A stretch of 24,315 nucleotides of DNA from an uncultured Duncaniella sp. (GCF_910577345.1 NZ_CAJTMT010000042.1:1-24315); one strand, 5' to 3'. Positions 6,511-14,580 are shown, counted from the stretch's first letter. Translations and numbers: made by a program. The notes: generated by a model from the letters alone, not told the origin.

Positions 6511-7956
6511 TTATTCAGCGTCCGGATGGTCTTCGCGCCATGCCTCGTCGGGGTGACAGCCGGAGCCGTCGAAGCAATGGGTGCAGAGCTTGCATTTGGG
6601 AAGACCGATGCTCTCGATGAGATTCTCGATTTTGCTGAACTGGAGGGTGGTGAGTTCGAGCTGACGGGCTATTTCCTTGACCATGCGCTCATACTCCGGG
6701 GTGCCGGTTGTGGCGTAGATGTTGAGTTTGGCAGCATCGTCGCCTTCAAAGTCCTTGATGATGCGGCGGGTGATGAGTTCAAGGTCGCTCTTTGAGGATG
6801 TGAAGCCGATGAAGGGGCAGCCGTAGACCAGCGGTGGGCAGGAGATGCGTGCATGGACCTCCTTGGCGCCACATTCAAAGAAGGTGCGGACGTTGTCGCG
6901 GAGCTGCGTGCCACGGACGATTGAGTCGTCGCAGAACACCACACGCTTGCCGTCGAGGATGGCACGGTTGGGGATGAGTTTCATCTTGGCCACGAGGTCG
7001 CGGCGCGATTGGTTGCCCGGTGTGAAGCTTCGGGGCCATGTCGGGGTGTATTTCAACACGGCGCGACGGTAGGGGATTCCGCGCCCTTCGGCATAACCGA
7101 GGGCATGGCCTACGCCTGAATCGGGAATTCCGCATACGCAGTCAGCCTCGGTGGGATCTTCCTGACCCATCTTGCGGCCACCGGCCTCGCGGGTGTGCTC
7201 GACATTGATTCCCTCATAGTCGCTGGCGGGGAAGCCGTAGTAGACCCAGAGGAAGGAGCAGATCTGTTCGCGGCGTGCGGGAGCCTGGAGCACTTCCATG
7301 CTGTCGGCGCGCAGACGGACGATTTCGCCCGGACCTACGTCGCGCACGGTGGTGTAGCCGAGGTTGGGGAATGCGGCAGTCTCGCTTGCGGCGGCATAGC
7401 CATCCTCCTTCTTGCCGATGACGATGGGGGTGCGTCCCAGATAGTCGCGTGCGCAGATGATGCCGTCTTCCGTCAGGATGAGCATTGAGCATGAACCCTT
7501 GATTTTTTTGTAGACGAGGTTGATGCCGTCGACGAAGTCCTTGCCCATGTTGATGAGCAGCGCGACGAGTTCTGTCTGGTTGATGTTGTTGGCTGAAAGC
7601 TCGCTGAAATGCATTCGCTCGGCCAGCAGTTCTGCGGCGATGTCACGGATGTTGTTGATTTTAGCGACTGTTACTACTGCATAGCGCCCGAGATGCGAGT
7701 TGACGATGATGGGCTGAGGGTCTGTGTCGCTGATTACTCCGAGGCCCTGACATCCGACAAAGCGGTCAAGCTCGTCCTCAAATTTGGAGCGGAAATAATC
7801 GCGTTCAAGACTGTGGATTGTGCGGTTGAAGCCTTGTTCGGGGTCGAATGTGACCAGACCCGCACGTTTGGTTCCGAGGTGAGAGTGGTAGTCTGTGCCG
7901 TAAAAAAGTTCGTTGACACAGGGTTTGGTCGAAATGGAGCCGAAGAAACCTCCCAT
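6511..7956 (-). CDS. Amidophosphoribosyltransferase (PurF) homolog lacking the glutaminase nucleophile
   Basis: The 481-residue protein is homologous over its length to glutamine-PRPP amidotransferase, which makes phosphoribosylamine in purine synthesis. The PRPP loop VVFCDDSIVRGTQ is intact at 339-351, as is GIPDSGVGHALGYAEG near 276-291. Cysteines at 233, 380 and 455/458/461 match the Fe-S ligand regions of Bacillus-type PurF. The N-terminal half is degenerate: it starts MGGFFG where active PurF has Met-Cys-Gly, so the catalytic Cys is Gly. The HNGN oxyanion region reads KINN (99-102), and the Arg of the GHVRY segment is lost. It therefore probably cannot hydrolyse glutamine. It may use ammonia or act on another substrate; a canonical purF is expected elsewhere. 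I leave the symbol empty for that reason. Confidence 0.88.
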   Translation of the reverse strand: MGGFFGSISTKPCVNELFYGTDYHSHLGTKRAGLVTFDPEQGFNRTIHSLERDYFRSKFEDELDRFVGCQGLGVISDTDPQPIIVNSHLGRYAVVTVAKINNIRDIAAELLAERMHFSELSANNINQTELVALLINMGKDFVDGINLVYKKIKGSCSMLILTEDGIICARDYLGRTPIVIGKKEDGYAAASETAAFPNLGYTTVRDVGPGEIVRLRADSMEVLQAPARREQICSFLWVYYGFPASDYEGINVEHTREAGGRKMGQEDPTEADCVCGIPDSGVGHALGYAEGRGIPYRRAVLKYTPTWPRSFTPGNQSRRDLVAKMKLIPNRAILDGKRVVFCDDSIVRGTQLRDNVRTFFECGAKEVHARISCPPLVYGCPFIGFTSSKSDLELITRRIIKDFEGDDAAKLNIYATTGTPEYERMVKEIARQLELTTLQFSKIENLIESIGLPKCKLCTHCFDGSGCHPDEAWREDHPDAE

Positions 7957-7999
7957 AGTGGATTTTCCTTAATGATTGGTGCTTTGAAAAATGAAAGTG

Positions 8000-8007
8000 C
8001 AAAGGTA
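8000..8007 (-). promoter_or_regulatory. Predicted promoter of the purF-like gene, -7 element TACCTTTG
   Basis: TACCTTTG on the minus strand lies 44 bases upstream of the ATG at 7956. No good -33 TTTG is seen. It is divergent from the promoter at 8078-8109. Confidence 0.5.
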
Positions 8008-8077
8008 AGCAAAATTTCTCAACCCTCCGCTTTCGGTATGTGGTAAAAAGACGGATTTTTTTCATTGCGCGGAAAGA

Positions 8078-8109
8078 TTTGACAGTCCGGAGGAATTTGA
8101 GTAATTTTG
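8078..8109 (+). promoter_or_regulatory. Promoter of the YczE-like gene: TTTG-N20-TAATTTTG
   Basis: TTTG at 8078-8081 and TAATTTTG at 8102-8109, spaced 20 bases, match both halves of the Bacteroidetes promoter. The nonamer CAGTCCGGA occurs at 8083-8091 and again at 8110-8118, bracketing the -7 element, and could be an operator. Confidence 0.65.
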
Positions 8110-8300
8110 CAGTCCGGAATTGAAACAACGTGTCCTGTCCCCTTGATGGAGACGGCACATGGTGCCTGCCGCCAGAGTCCTGACGCATCATCATGCTAAA
8201 GGCATATTATTTTATAACATATTATTTTAAGGTGTATCCCCGGTCGCGGACGGAGAGGCTGCAGGGCATGAATGACTACATTAACTAAAAGATTTACGAT
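8110..8300 (+). other. Long leader (about 185 bases) of the YczE-like gene
   Basis: From the predicted start near 8115 to the ATG at 8301 there is no credible reading frame. Visible structure is modest: a GGCAC-ATG-GTGCC hairpin near 8153-8165, ATGC-TAAAG-GCAT near 8193-8205, and an 11-base direct repeat CATATTATTTT in the stretch 8203-8230. I recognise no known riboswitch. Confidence 0.4.
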
Positions 8301-8948
8301 ATGAAAGAATTAGCGGTACGTTACGCGGCATTTACATTCGGACTCTATCTTCTGGGTCTTGCAATCTCGCTCATTGTGGTATCATCGCTCGGGACGACCC
8401 CGATTTCCTCTCTCAACTATGTCATTTCCCTCAATACTCCGCTTTCACTCGGAATGGCCACTTTCGCTTTCAATATGGTCATCATCCTCATTCAGTTCTG
8501 GTTGCTGCGCGGTGGTCTCGGTTCGAAAAAGGACTACCTTGAGATTCTGATGCAGATTCCATTCTCACTGCTGTTTTCTGTTTTCATTGACATTAATATG
8601 TCGATGGTGGGATCGCTTCATCCTTCTGGTTATCTCTGGCGTGTCGGGGTGTTGTTGCTCGGCTGTCTTGTCCAGGCTGTCGCAGTTGTCATCGAGCTGC
8701 GTTCCAACGTGGTCATAATGAGTGCGGAGGGAGTGGTGAAATATGCTTCCCGACGCTACAATCAGGAATTCGGCAAAATGAAAGTGCGTTTTGATGTGGT
8801 GCTGGTCCTGCTCGCCGTCGGATGCTCCCTCGCAATGAGCGGACACATCGATGGAGTGCGTGAGGGCACAGTCATCGCCGCCGTTTTGACGGGAACCCTT
8901 GTCAGCTTCATAGTCACCCGTATCGTCAATCCTCTCCATCTGCGTTAG
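8301..8948 (+). CDS. YczE/DUF6198-family integral membrane protein
   Basis: A 215-residue, strongly hydrophobic protein with about five to six membrane segments (roughly residues 5-30, 47-70, 82-100, 110-132, 163-180, 188-208). The first loop has SSLGTTPISSL and the middle has SAEGVVKYASRR and FGKMKVRFDV. The layout resembles the YczE/YyaS/YitT group (DUF6198), whose function is not established; transport has been suggested. The gene stands alone behind a good promoter and a long leader. The family assignment is from pattern recall and the biochemical role is unknown. Confidence 0.75.
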   Translation: MKELAVRYAAFTFGLYLLGLAISLIVVSSLGTTPISSLNYVISLNTPLSLGMATFAFNMVIILIQFWLLRGGLGSKKDYLEILMQIPFSLLFSVFIDINMSMVGSLHPSGYLWRVGVLLLGCLVQAVAVVIELRSNVVIMSAEGVVKYASRRYNQEFGKMKVRFDVVLVLLAVGCSLAMSGHIDGVREGTVIAAVLTGTLVSFIVTRIVNPLHLR

Positions 8949-9052
8949 CGCATATTCGGTTGATTTTTTGTTGGAAGAGGCGCAATTTTCTCGCCGCAAG
9001 GCTGATGTTTTTGCCGGTTTTAGGCTAAAATTGTGGTTTTGGTGAGTTTTGT

Positions 9053-9083
9053 TTTGATTTCTAAAACTTTTTGCCTACCTTTG
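9053..9083 (+). promoter_or_regulatory. Promoter of the DUF177-rpmF-fabH operon: TTTG-N19-TACCTTTG
   Basis: TTTG at 9053-9056 and TACCTTTG at 9076-9083, 19 bases apart, match both elements. Transcription would start near 9090, about 20 bases before the GTG start at 9109. No further -7 match is seen before rpmF or fabH. Confidence 0.7.
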
Positions 9084-9108
9084 CGCAGTTTTTTCAACCA
9101 ATATTGTT

Positions 9109-9726
9109 GTGGGAAAATTTTCAGAATTCCGTCTCCCCTTGAAAACCATTCCCGAAGGTGTCCAAGAGTTTGAATACCATTTAGGGAAGCAGTTTTTCGT
9201 GAACATGGAGAGCGCCGACATACACGACGCTGACCTCACGGTCAAGCTCACGGTGACTCATAAGCATGACATCTATGATCTTGCTTTCCATGTCACCGGT
9301 ACTGTCACGCTCATCTGTGACCGCTGTCTCGATGACCTCATTCAGCCGATCGACGCTACCTACGATATAGCAGTCAAGTTCGGTGATGACTACTCTGAGA
9401 CAGACGAGCTCCTAATCATCCCTGAGAGCGACAACTGGCTCAACGTGTCGTATATGATTTTCGACACCGCCTCGCTTGCCATCCCGGTCAAGCACGTCCA
9501 TCCTCTCGGCAAGTGCAACCGCGCAATGAGCGCCCTGCTCCGCAAGCACCGCGCCACCAAGATTGACGACGAGGATGCAGAGCTTACCGACCAGCTCATG
9601 GACGAAATGGACTCGATGGAGTCAGCACCCGACACCGATGGCCCTGCTGAACCCTCGCAGCCGACCGATTCGCGGTGGGACGCTCTGAAAAAGCTCTCGT
9701 CCGAGCAATCGGGACAGGAGGGCTGA
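9109..9726 (+). CDS. DUF177 (YceD-family) protein, 23S rRNA accumulation factor-like
   Basis: A 205-residue soluble protein of the DUF177/YceD family, which almost always precedes rpmF and is linked in E. coli and plants to 23S rRNA accumulation. The family's CxxC segment is present as LICDRCLDDL (Cys 70 and 73), and a later conserved stretch is HPLGKCNRAMSALLRKH near residues 130-146. The C-terminal 40 residues are acidic and low in complexity (many D, E, S, P). The start is GTG at 9109, giving MGKFSEF, 20 bases after the likely transcription start. The rpmF gene follows after 93 bases. Confidence 0.88.
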   Translation: MGKFSEFRLPLKTIPEGVQEFEYHLGKQFFVNMESADIHDADLTVKLTVTHKHDIYDLAFHVTGTVTLICDRCLDDLIQPIDATYDIAVKFGDDYSETDELLIIPESDNWLNVSYMIFDTASLAIPVKHVHPLGKCNRAMSALLRKHRATKIDDEDAELTDQLMDEMDSMESAPDTDGPAEPSQPTDSRWDALKKLSSEQSGQEG

Positions 9727-9819
9727 CCGGTTCCCGCTCACCGACATATTCCGACTAAGATTTAGCAAATATATCTGTTTTCACATTTCATCAAGCAAAA
9801 CAAAAAATAATAATAAATC

Positions 9820-10005
9820 ATGGCACATCCTAAACGCAAGCAATCAAAGACCCGTACAGCAAAGCGTCGTACTCACGATAAGGCTGTAGTCCCCACCCTC
9901 GCCCTTTGCCCCAACTGCGGCTCATGGCATCTCTATCACACCGTGTGCGGTGAATGCGGTTACTATCGCGGACGCATCGCTATCGAAAAGACAGCTGCAG
10001 TCTAA
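9820..10005 (+). CDS. rpmF: 50S ribosomal protein L32
   Basis: A 61-residue basic protein beginning MAHPKRKQSKTRTAKRR, the standard L32 start. It carries a four-cysteine zinc ribbon, CPNC at 30-33 and CGEC at 43-46, so this is the zinc-binding form rather than the cysteine-free paralog seen under zinc limitation in some bacteria. Length and position between DUF177 and a fatty-acid synthesis gene are typical; plsX, often found here, is absent. Confidence 0.97.
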   Translation: MAHPKRKQSKTRTAKRRTHDKAVVPTLALCPNCGSWHLYHTVCGECGYYRGRIAIEKTAAV

Positions 10006-10029
10006 TAGCTGACGCAGACGTTTGAATCT

Positions 10030-10107
10030 CGCGCGGCTCCGGCAGACTTGCGGGATGAATTTATTTTCAGGAGTGTTCATCCACGGCGGGTCGGTCAGAG
10101 CCGCGCG
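10030..10107 (+). other. Structured rpmF-fabH intergenic RNA
   Basis: An outer 10-bp stem pairs CGCGCGGCTC (10030-10039) with GAGCCGCGCG (10098-10107). Inside it, GGATGAA (10053-10059) pairs with TTCATCC (10076-10082). No U-tract follows, so it is not an ordinary terminator. It may set relative rpmF/fabH expression or stability, or be an attenuator or L32 target; function is unknown. Confidence 0.5.
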
Positions 10108-10160
10108 TGGGTTTATTCCGTTACATGAACCTCCGGCTAATCTCTTAAAGAAATTTTGCT

Positions 10161-11144
10161 ATGCTTCACGCACGAATTTCAGGACTCGCTTCCTTCGCGC
10201 CTGACGACATCCTCGATAACGACATGCTCTCGAAGATGGTCGATACCAACGACGAGTGGATCACCACCCGCGTAGGCATCAAGGAGCGCCGAATCCTCCG
10301 CGAACCCGGCAAAGGTTCGTCATATCTTGGCATCAAGGCCGTCGAGAAACTTCTCGAACGCACCGGTACCAAGCCTGAGGAAGTTGACCTTCTCATCTGT
10401 GCAACTTCCAACCCCGACTACCGTTTCCCCTCGACCGGTTCGGTGATTGCCCACCAGCTCGGTCTCAAGAACGCTTACGCCTACGACATTCAGGCCGCTT
10501 GTGCCGGTTTCCTCGTAGCGCTTGAGGACGGTTCTGCCTACGTCCGTTCAGGTCTGCGCAAGAAAGTTGTCGTTGTCGCCGCTGAAAAGATGTCGTCGAT
10601 GACCAACTATCAGGACCGCGCCACCTGTCCCCTCTTCGGTGACGGTGCCGGAGCAATGCTCCTCGAACCCACTGAGGAAAATGTCGGAATCATCGACGGT
10701 GTTTTCCACGTCGACGGTGAGGGCCTCGAACACCTCTGGATGCCCGCAGGCGGCTCCGTGCTTCCCGCGTCACACGAGACAGTGGATGCACAGCAGCACT
10801 ACGTCATCCAGGACGGACGCAACGTCTACAAGAACGCCGTTACCGACATGCTCGAATCATCACTTGAGGTGATGAAGCGCAACGACCTCACAGTCGACAA
10901 TATCGACTGGTTCGTTTCCCACCAGGCCAACCTCCGCATCATCGAGGCCGTCGGCTCTCGCCTCGGCATCGACAATGACAAGGTTCTTGTCAACATCGAG
11001 AAGTATGGCAACACCTCTGCCGCTTCGATTCCCCTGTGTCTCGACGAATACCAGGACCGTCTGAAGAAGGGTGACCGCATCATCCTCACAGCCTTCGGTG
11101 CCGGCTTCACCTGGGGTGCGATGTATATCGTATGGGATCTTTGA
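10161..11144 (+). CDS. fabH: 3-oxoacyl-ACP synthase III (FabH)
   Basis: This enzyme condenses acetyl-CoA (or a branched acyl-CoA) with malonyl-ACP to start fatty-acid synthesis in the cytosol. The 327-residue length is normal. The catalytic triad is complete: Cys114 in QAACAGF, His254 in SHQANLR and Asn284 in YGNTSAAS. The N-terminal part has the usual DTNDEWITTRVGIKERR. It is third in the operon after rpmF, with a 155-base structured gap and no internal promoter match, and is followed by a terminator at 11176. Bacteroidales often carry more than one fabH, so this may be one of two. Confidence 0.96.
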   Translation: MLHARISGLASFAPDDILDNDMLSKMVDTNDEWITTRVGIKERRILREPGKGSSYLGIKAVEKLLERTGTKPEEVDLLICATSNPDYRFPSTGSVIAHQLGLKNAYAYDIQAACAGFLVALEDGSAYVRSGLRKKVVVVAAEKMSSMTNYQDRATCPLFGDGAGAMLLEPTEENVGIIDGVFHVDGEGLEHLWMPAGGSVLPASHETVDAQQHYVIQDGRNVYKNAVTDMLESSLEVMKRNDLTVDNIDWFVSHQANLRIIEAVGSRLGIDNDKVLVNIEKYGNTSAASIPLCLDEYQDRLKKGDRIILTAFGAGFTWGAMYIVWDL

Positions 11145-11175
11145 TAATCCTGTCCGACTTATGAAATTTAAGCAG

Positions 11176-11207
11176 AAATAGCATCTTTTCGGGTGCTATT
11201 TTTGTTT
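11176..11207 (+). terminator. Terminator of the DUF177-rpmF-fabH operon
   Basis: A 10-bp stem, 11176-11185 with 11192-11201 (one G-T pair), has loop TTTTCG and is followed by TTGTTTA. It lies 31 bases after the fabH stop. The TATTTTTG at 11197-11204 formally matches a -7 element but overlaps the U-tract. Confidence 0.75.
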
Positions 11208-11295
11208 ATATTCAAGAGCCTGTCGAACGAACGGCGGCGCAAGTCCGCAAACGGCTCAAAGTCAAATTATAATCATCAATACGAAAATCAGCGAT

Positions 11296-12180
11296 ATGGA
11301 ACATAAAGCAGGATTTGTCAACATTGTCGGTAATCCTAACGTGGGAAAATCGACCCTCATGAACGACCTCGTCGGCGAACGTATCAGTATCATAACCTCC
11401 AAGGCGCAGACAACGCGCCACCGCATCATGGGCATAGTGAATACTCCGGACTATCAGATTGTATTCTCCGACACCCCCGGTGTCCTCCAGCCCAAATATA
11501 AACTTCAGGAAAGTATGCTCAATTTCAGCGAGGGTGCCCTCGTTGATGCGGATGTCCTTATCTATGTGACCGATGTGGTCGAGGATCCGTCAAAGAACGC
11601 TGACTTCCTTGCAAAAGTGGCCAAGGAAAAGATTCCCGTGCTGCTTGTCATCAACAAGATTGACCTTGTCAAGGTGCAGGTTGACCTGGAGGAACTTACC
11701 GAGCGCTGGCAGGGGATTCTCCCCAATGCCGAGATTTTCCCGGTTTCAGCGAAGGAGGGATTCAATGTCGACAATCTTGTCAAGCGCATAGTCGAGCTTC
11801 TTCCGGTTTCGGCTCCATATTTCGGAAAGGATGCGCTGACCGACAAGCCTGCCCGTTTCTTTGTCACTGAAATCATCCGAGAGAAGATTCTGACACTCTA
11901 CGAGAAGGAGATACCTTACTCCGTGGAGGTCATCGTCGAGAAATTCGAGGAGAAGGAGAAGTCAATCCATATCATGGCCGTCATTTATGTCGAGCGTGAT
12001 TCCCAGAAGGGTATCATCATCGGTCATCAGGGAAGCAAAATCAAGAAGGTCGGCATGGAGGCCCGAAAAGACATCGAGAAGTTCTTTGACAAGAGCGTCT
12101 TCCTCGAACTGTTCGTGAAAGTCGAGCCTAACTGGCGTAACCGTGAGAATAAACTCCGTTCCTTCGGCTATCTGGAATAG
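11296..12180 (+). CDS. era: GTPase Era
   Basis: An essential GTPase that binds the 3' end of 16S rRNA during 30S assembly. The 294-residue protein has G1 GNPNVGKST (12-20), switch/G2 region TTRHRIMG (39-46), G3 DTPG (59-62) and G4 NKID (120-123). The C-terminal KH domain (about 200-285) contains GIIIGHQGSKIKKVG, the RNA-binding GxxG-type loop region. Length and domain order are standard. The ATG at 11296 gives MEHKAGFVNIVGN, right for the family. It is flanked by terminators at 11176 and 12256, so it is likely its own unit, although no clear promoter is seen in the 151 bases upstream. Confidence 0.97.
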   Translation: MEHKAGFVNIVGNPNVGKSTLMNDLVGERISIITSKAQTTRHRIMGIVNTPDYQIVFSDTPGVLQPKYKLQESMLNFSEGALVDADVLIYVTDVVEDPSKNADFLAKVAKEKIPVLLVINKIDLVKVQVDLEELTERWQGILPNAEIFPVSAKEGFNVDNLVKRIVELLPVSAPYFGKDALTDKPARFFVTEIIREKILTLYEKEIPYSVEVIVEKFEEKEKSIHIMAVIYVERDSQKGIIIGHQGSKIKKVGMEARKDIEKFFDKSVFLELFVKVEPNWRNRENKLRSFGYLE

Positions 12181-12255
12181 TAGGAATCGGGTGAATATAA
12201 CGTTTTTGACAGCCGGCAAATTCTTAATTACAAGCATGGATGTCCGGTTGTCGTG

Positions 12256-12291
12256 GAGGTGTCAATCTTTTGATTGCACCTCTGTTTTTTT
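12256..12291 (+). terminator. Terminator of era
   Basis: GAGGTGTCAATC (12256-12267) pairs with GATTGCACCTC (12272-12282) with one bulged T and a TTTT loop, followed by a T run at 12284-12291. It sits 76 bases past the era stop. Confidence 0.85.
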
Positions 12292-12396
12292 GCCTGTCAG
12301 GTGTCTGTTCGGTGTGCCGGGTGGCGCTATGTGATATATCAAACCGCAAAATTTACATATCCGTAACACTTTCGTGGGAAATTAACTCTGCGGGAC

Positions 12397-12427
12397 TTGC
12401 TTGGGTGTGGCAAATGCCGTAACTTTG
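12397..12427 (+). promoter_or_regulatory. Promoter of the cysteine desulfidase-like gene: TTG-N20-TAACTTTG
   Basis: TTG at 12397-12399 and TAACTTTG at 12420-12427 fit the Bacteroidetes pattern. The -7 element lies downstream of the longer possible start at 12401, so translation must begin at the ATG at 12479. Confidence 0.6.
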
Positions 12428-12478
12428 CTTCAAATATCAACCTTATATCTGCATACCTATTTAAATCACAATAGAGAT

Positions 12479-13762
12479 ATGGTAAGTGAATCAAAGAGAG
12501 AAAAGATAATCGCGCTCATCAACCGCGAGGTCGTTCCGGCAATCGGATGTACGGAGCCTGTCGCAGTGGCTCTTTGTGTGGCAAAAGCCACAGAACTTCT
12601 CGGCACCATGCCGTCGAGGATTGAAGTTGCCTTGAGCGGCAACATGCTGAAAAATGCCATGGGTGTCGGTATTCCGGGCACAGGTATGATCGGCTTGCCG
12701 ATTGCTATGGCTCTCGGAGCGTTGGTCGGAAAATCCGCCTACGGTCTGGAGGTGCTTAAGGATGTGACTCCGGAGGCCGTCGAACTTGCATCGCGCTATA
12801 TTTCCGAAGACCATATAAGCATTTCCCATGATGAGAATGCTCCTTCCAAGCTTCACGTCGACGTGACGGTGAGAGACGATGAGGGCAACCGTGTCCGCGC
12901 GATAATCTCGTGTGAACACACCCATTTCGTCCTTCTTGAGAAGAACGGCGAGACTCTGCTTCAGGAGCAGATTGCAGGGGACAGCGCTGAGAATCATGAC
13001 GACATAGCGCTTGATCTCGCGACGGTCTATGAATTTGCAACGGAAACGCCGATTGATGAGATTTCATTTATCATGGAGGCAAAACGCCTCAACATGGCTG
13101 CCGCGCAGACCGCGCTCTCAGGCGACTACGGTCATTCGCTCGGTGCCACCATCCGTCGCTATGGATTGAAATATTACGGCGACACACCCGTCGAACACAT
13201 GATTTCCTACACGTCGGCAGCCTGTGATGCCCGAATGGGTGGTGCGCCTGTCGCTGTCATGTCCAATTCCGGAAGCGGTAACCAGGGAATCACCGCCACT
13301 ATGCCTGTTGTCAGTTTTGCGGCCGACATGGAAGCCACCGAGGAGCAGACCATCCGCGCACTTATACTGAGCCACCTCACGAGCATCTATATCAAGCAGA
13401 GTCTTGGCCGTCTGTCGGCTCTCTGCGGCTGTGTGGTCGCATCTACCGGCGCATCCGCTGCAATCGTCTATCTGATGGGCGGAGGATTCAATGAGGTCTG
13501 CGCTGCTGTCAAGAACATGGTCGCAAACCTTACGGGCATGATTTGCGACGGTGCGAAACCGTCCTGCGCATTGAAGATTTCCTCCGGAGTTTCTACAGCC
13601 ATGATGTCGGCCATGCTCGCGATGAACGGCAAATGTGTCACCTCCACCGAAGGTATCATCAGCGAGGATGTCGATGCGACCATCCACAATCTCACATCCA
13701 TCGGCCGCGAAGCCATGAACGAGACCGACCGTCTCGTCCTTCGCATCATGACCTCAAAATAA
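12479..13762 (+). CDS. L-cysteine desulfidase / L-serine dehydratase-alpha family protein (UPF0597, CyuA/YhaM-like)
   Basis: A 427-residue cytosolic protein of the family that includes E. coli YhaM/CyuA, which breaks down L-cysteine to pyruvate, ammonia and sulfide. Its start REVVPAIGCTEPVAVAL (Cys24 in GCTEP) is the family signature. Other conserved features are SNSGSGNQG (262-270) and cysteines in SALCGC (316, 318), MICDGAKPSCALK (356, 363). The last group fits ligands of an oxygen-sensitive Fe-S cluster. The ATG at 12479 is chosen because the upstream extension crosses the promoter. Whether the substrate is cysteine or serine cannot be read from sequence. Confidence 0.88.
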   Translation: MVSESKREKIIALINREVVPAIGCTEPVAVALCVAKATELLGTMPSRIEVALSGNMLKNAMGVGIPGTGMIGLPIAMALGALVGKSAYGLEVLKDVTPEAVELASRYISEDHISISHDENAPSKLHVDVTVRDDEGNRVRAIISCEHTHFVLLEKNGETLLQEQIAGDSAENHDDIALDLATVYEFATETPIDEISFIMEAKRLNMAAAQTALSGDYGHSLGATIRRYGLKYYGDTPVEHMISYTSAACDARMGGAPVAVMSNSGSGNQGITATMPVVSFAADMEATEEQTIRALILSHLTSIYIKQSLGRLSALCGCVVASTGASAAIVYLMGGGFNEVCAAVKNMVANLTGMICDGAKPSCALKISSGVSTAMMSAMLAMNGKCVTSTEGIISEDVDATIHNLTSIGREAMNETDRLVLRIMTSK

Positions 13763-13857
13763 ACCTGACTCGCCATAAAGGTATCACGCATACAGAAAAC
13801 GACCGGACCCTATATTCGATTTATTTTACAGTTTTAAATCCGGATGGTAGCCGGTAA

Positions 13858-13948
13858 GCCGCGAAGCGGCAAAATAATCATAGCCCCACATCGAGCGAAA
13901 ATGCAATGAAACCCGCAAGGCGAAATTGCATTTTCGCTCGATGTGGGG
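13858..13948. repeat. Hairpin and 24-bp perfect inverted repeat in a convergent intergenic region
   Basis: GCCGC-GAA-GCGGC forms a small hairpin at 13858-13870. Then arms 13884-13907 and 13925-13948 (starting CCCCACATCGAGCG) pair over 24 bp without mismatch around a 17-base loop. No long T run follows on either side. It could end transcription of the desulfidase gene or be a mobile palindromic repeat. The 361-base gap 13763-14123 otherwise shows only weak AT-rich dyads around 14060-14110 and no gene. Confidence 0.75.
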
Positions 13949-14123
13949 AAAAGTTATAACATCCCCCACGGGCATCGAAGATGTCCGATAATAACGCACG
14001 CCTCCGGATAATTCGAATAATTGTTGATGTGGAAAATGCCTGATATTACCTATCGCCATCCGGCAATGTGATAATATTACATCTATTTGGATGATGTTAT
14101 AGTGTAATGCAGCGGTAATTCTA

Positions 14124-14519
14124 TTAACGTTTATCCTTTTTACCATTTACGGGGAGCAACTCCCACTCAATATTCTCATCCTTAATTTCGTCAAGACTCT
14201 CGTTACCGGTTTTTAAATCTTGCACTACCTCACGATAAACTTCACGGGAGACACCGGCTTTCAACGCGTCTTCTTCTGAGATTTTCAACACGTAATGATT
14301 GCCCTCAACCTCGATATAGTCACGCAATATTGCGACCTGACGGGCCACTTCCTGTTGTTCAGGTGTGAGAACCGGAACGGAGATTGAATCCATATCGATG
14401 CTGTCAGTCCTGACAGTCGCTCGCTCTGCATCAACGATGCTTTTTACAGCCACATCCTTGCAGGAGGGAAGCAATATCAATGTTAAGATCGCTCCTGACA
14501 AAAATATCAAATTCTTCAT
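14124..14519 (-). CDS. Small uncharacterised lipoprotein
   Basis: A 131-residue product with an N-terminal lipoprotein signal MKNLIFLSGAILTLILLPSC (Cys at residue 20). The mature part is acidic and mostly helical in appearance, with a VARQVAILRDYIEVEGNHYVL stretch and a Lys-rich end. I recognise no family. It has its own promoter match at 14552-14559 and is transcribed in the same direction as the DUF3791-DUF3990 genes upstream, whose last stop lies 61 bases away. Whether it belongs to that module functionally is open. Confidence 0.75.
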   Translation of the reverse strand: MKNLIFLSGAILTLILLPSCKDVAVKSIVDAERATVRTDSIDMDSISVPVLTPEQQEVARQVAILRDYIEVEGNHYVLKISEEDALKAGVSREVYREVVQDLKTGNESLDEIKDENIEWELLPVNGKKDKR

Positions 14520-14551
14520 TGTGATTGGTTTATAGTTGGGTTTGACATTTG

Positions 14552-14559
14552 CAAATATA
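14552..14559 (-). promoter_or_regulatory. Promoter of the small lipoprotein, -7 element TATATTTG
   Basis: TATATTTG on the minus strand lies within a 19-base sequence (14544-14562) that recurs exactly at 15535-15553, in front of the DUF3791-DUF3990 operon. It would start transcription about 25-30 bases before the ATG at 14519. Confidence 0.6.
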
Positions 14560-14580
14560 AGGTCCGACCGTTTTATATTC

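Noticed and set aside
8110..8300. Known riboswitch in the YczE-like leader
   Set aside because: No recognisable core of a known class; only small hairpins and an AT-rich direct repeat.
11197..11204. TATTTTTG as an era promoter
   Set aside because: It coincides with the terminator's U-tract and has no -33 partner at proper spacing.
12401..12478. Longer start for the desulfidase gene
   Set aside because: The predicted -7 element is downstream of it, and the extra residues do not belong to the family start.
13118..13687. 189-codon minus-strand frame
   Set aside because: Antisense of the desulfidase gene; rich in His/Arg/Asp with no motif, typical of a shadow frame in GC-rich coding DNA.
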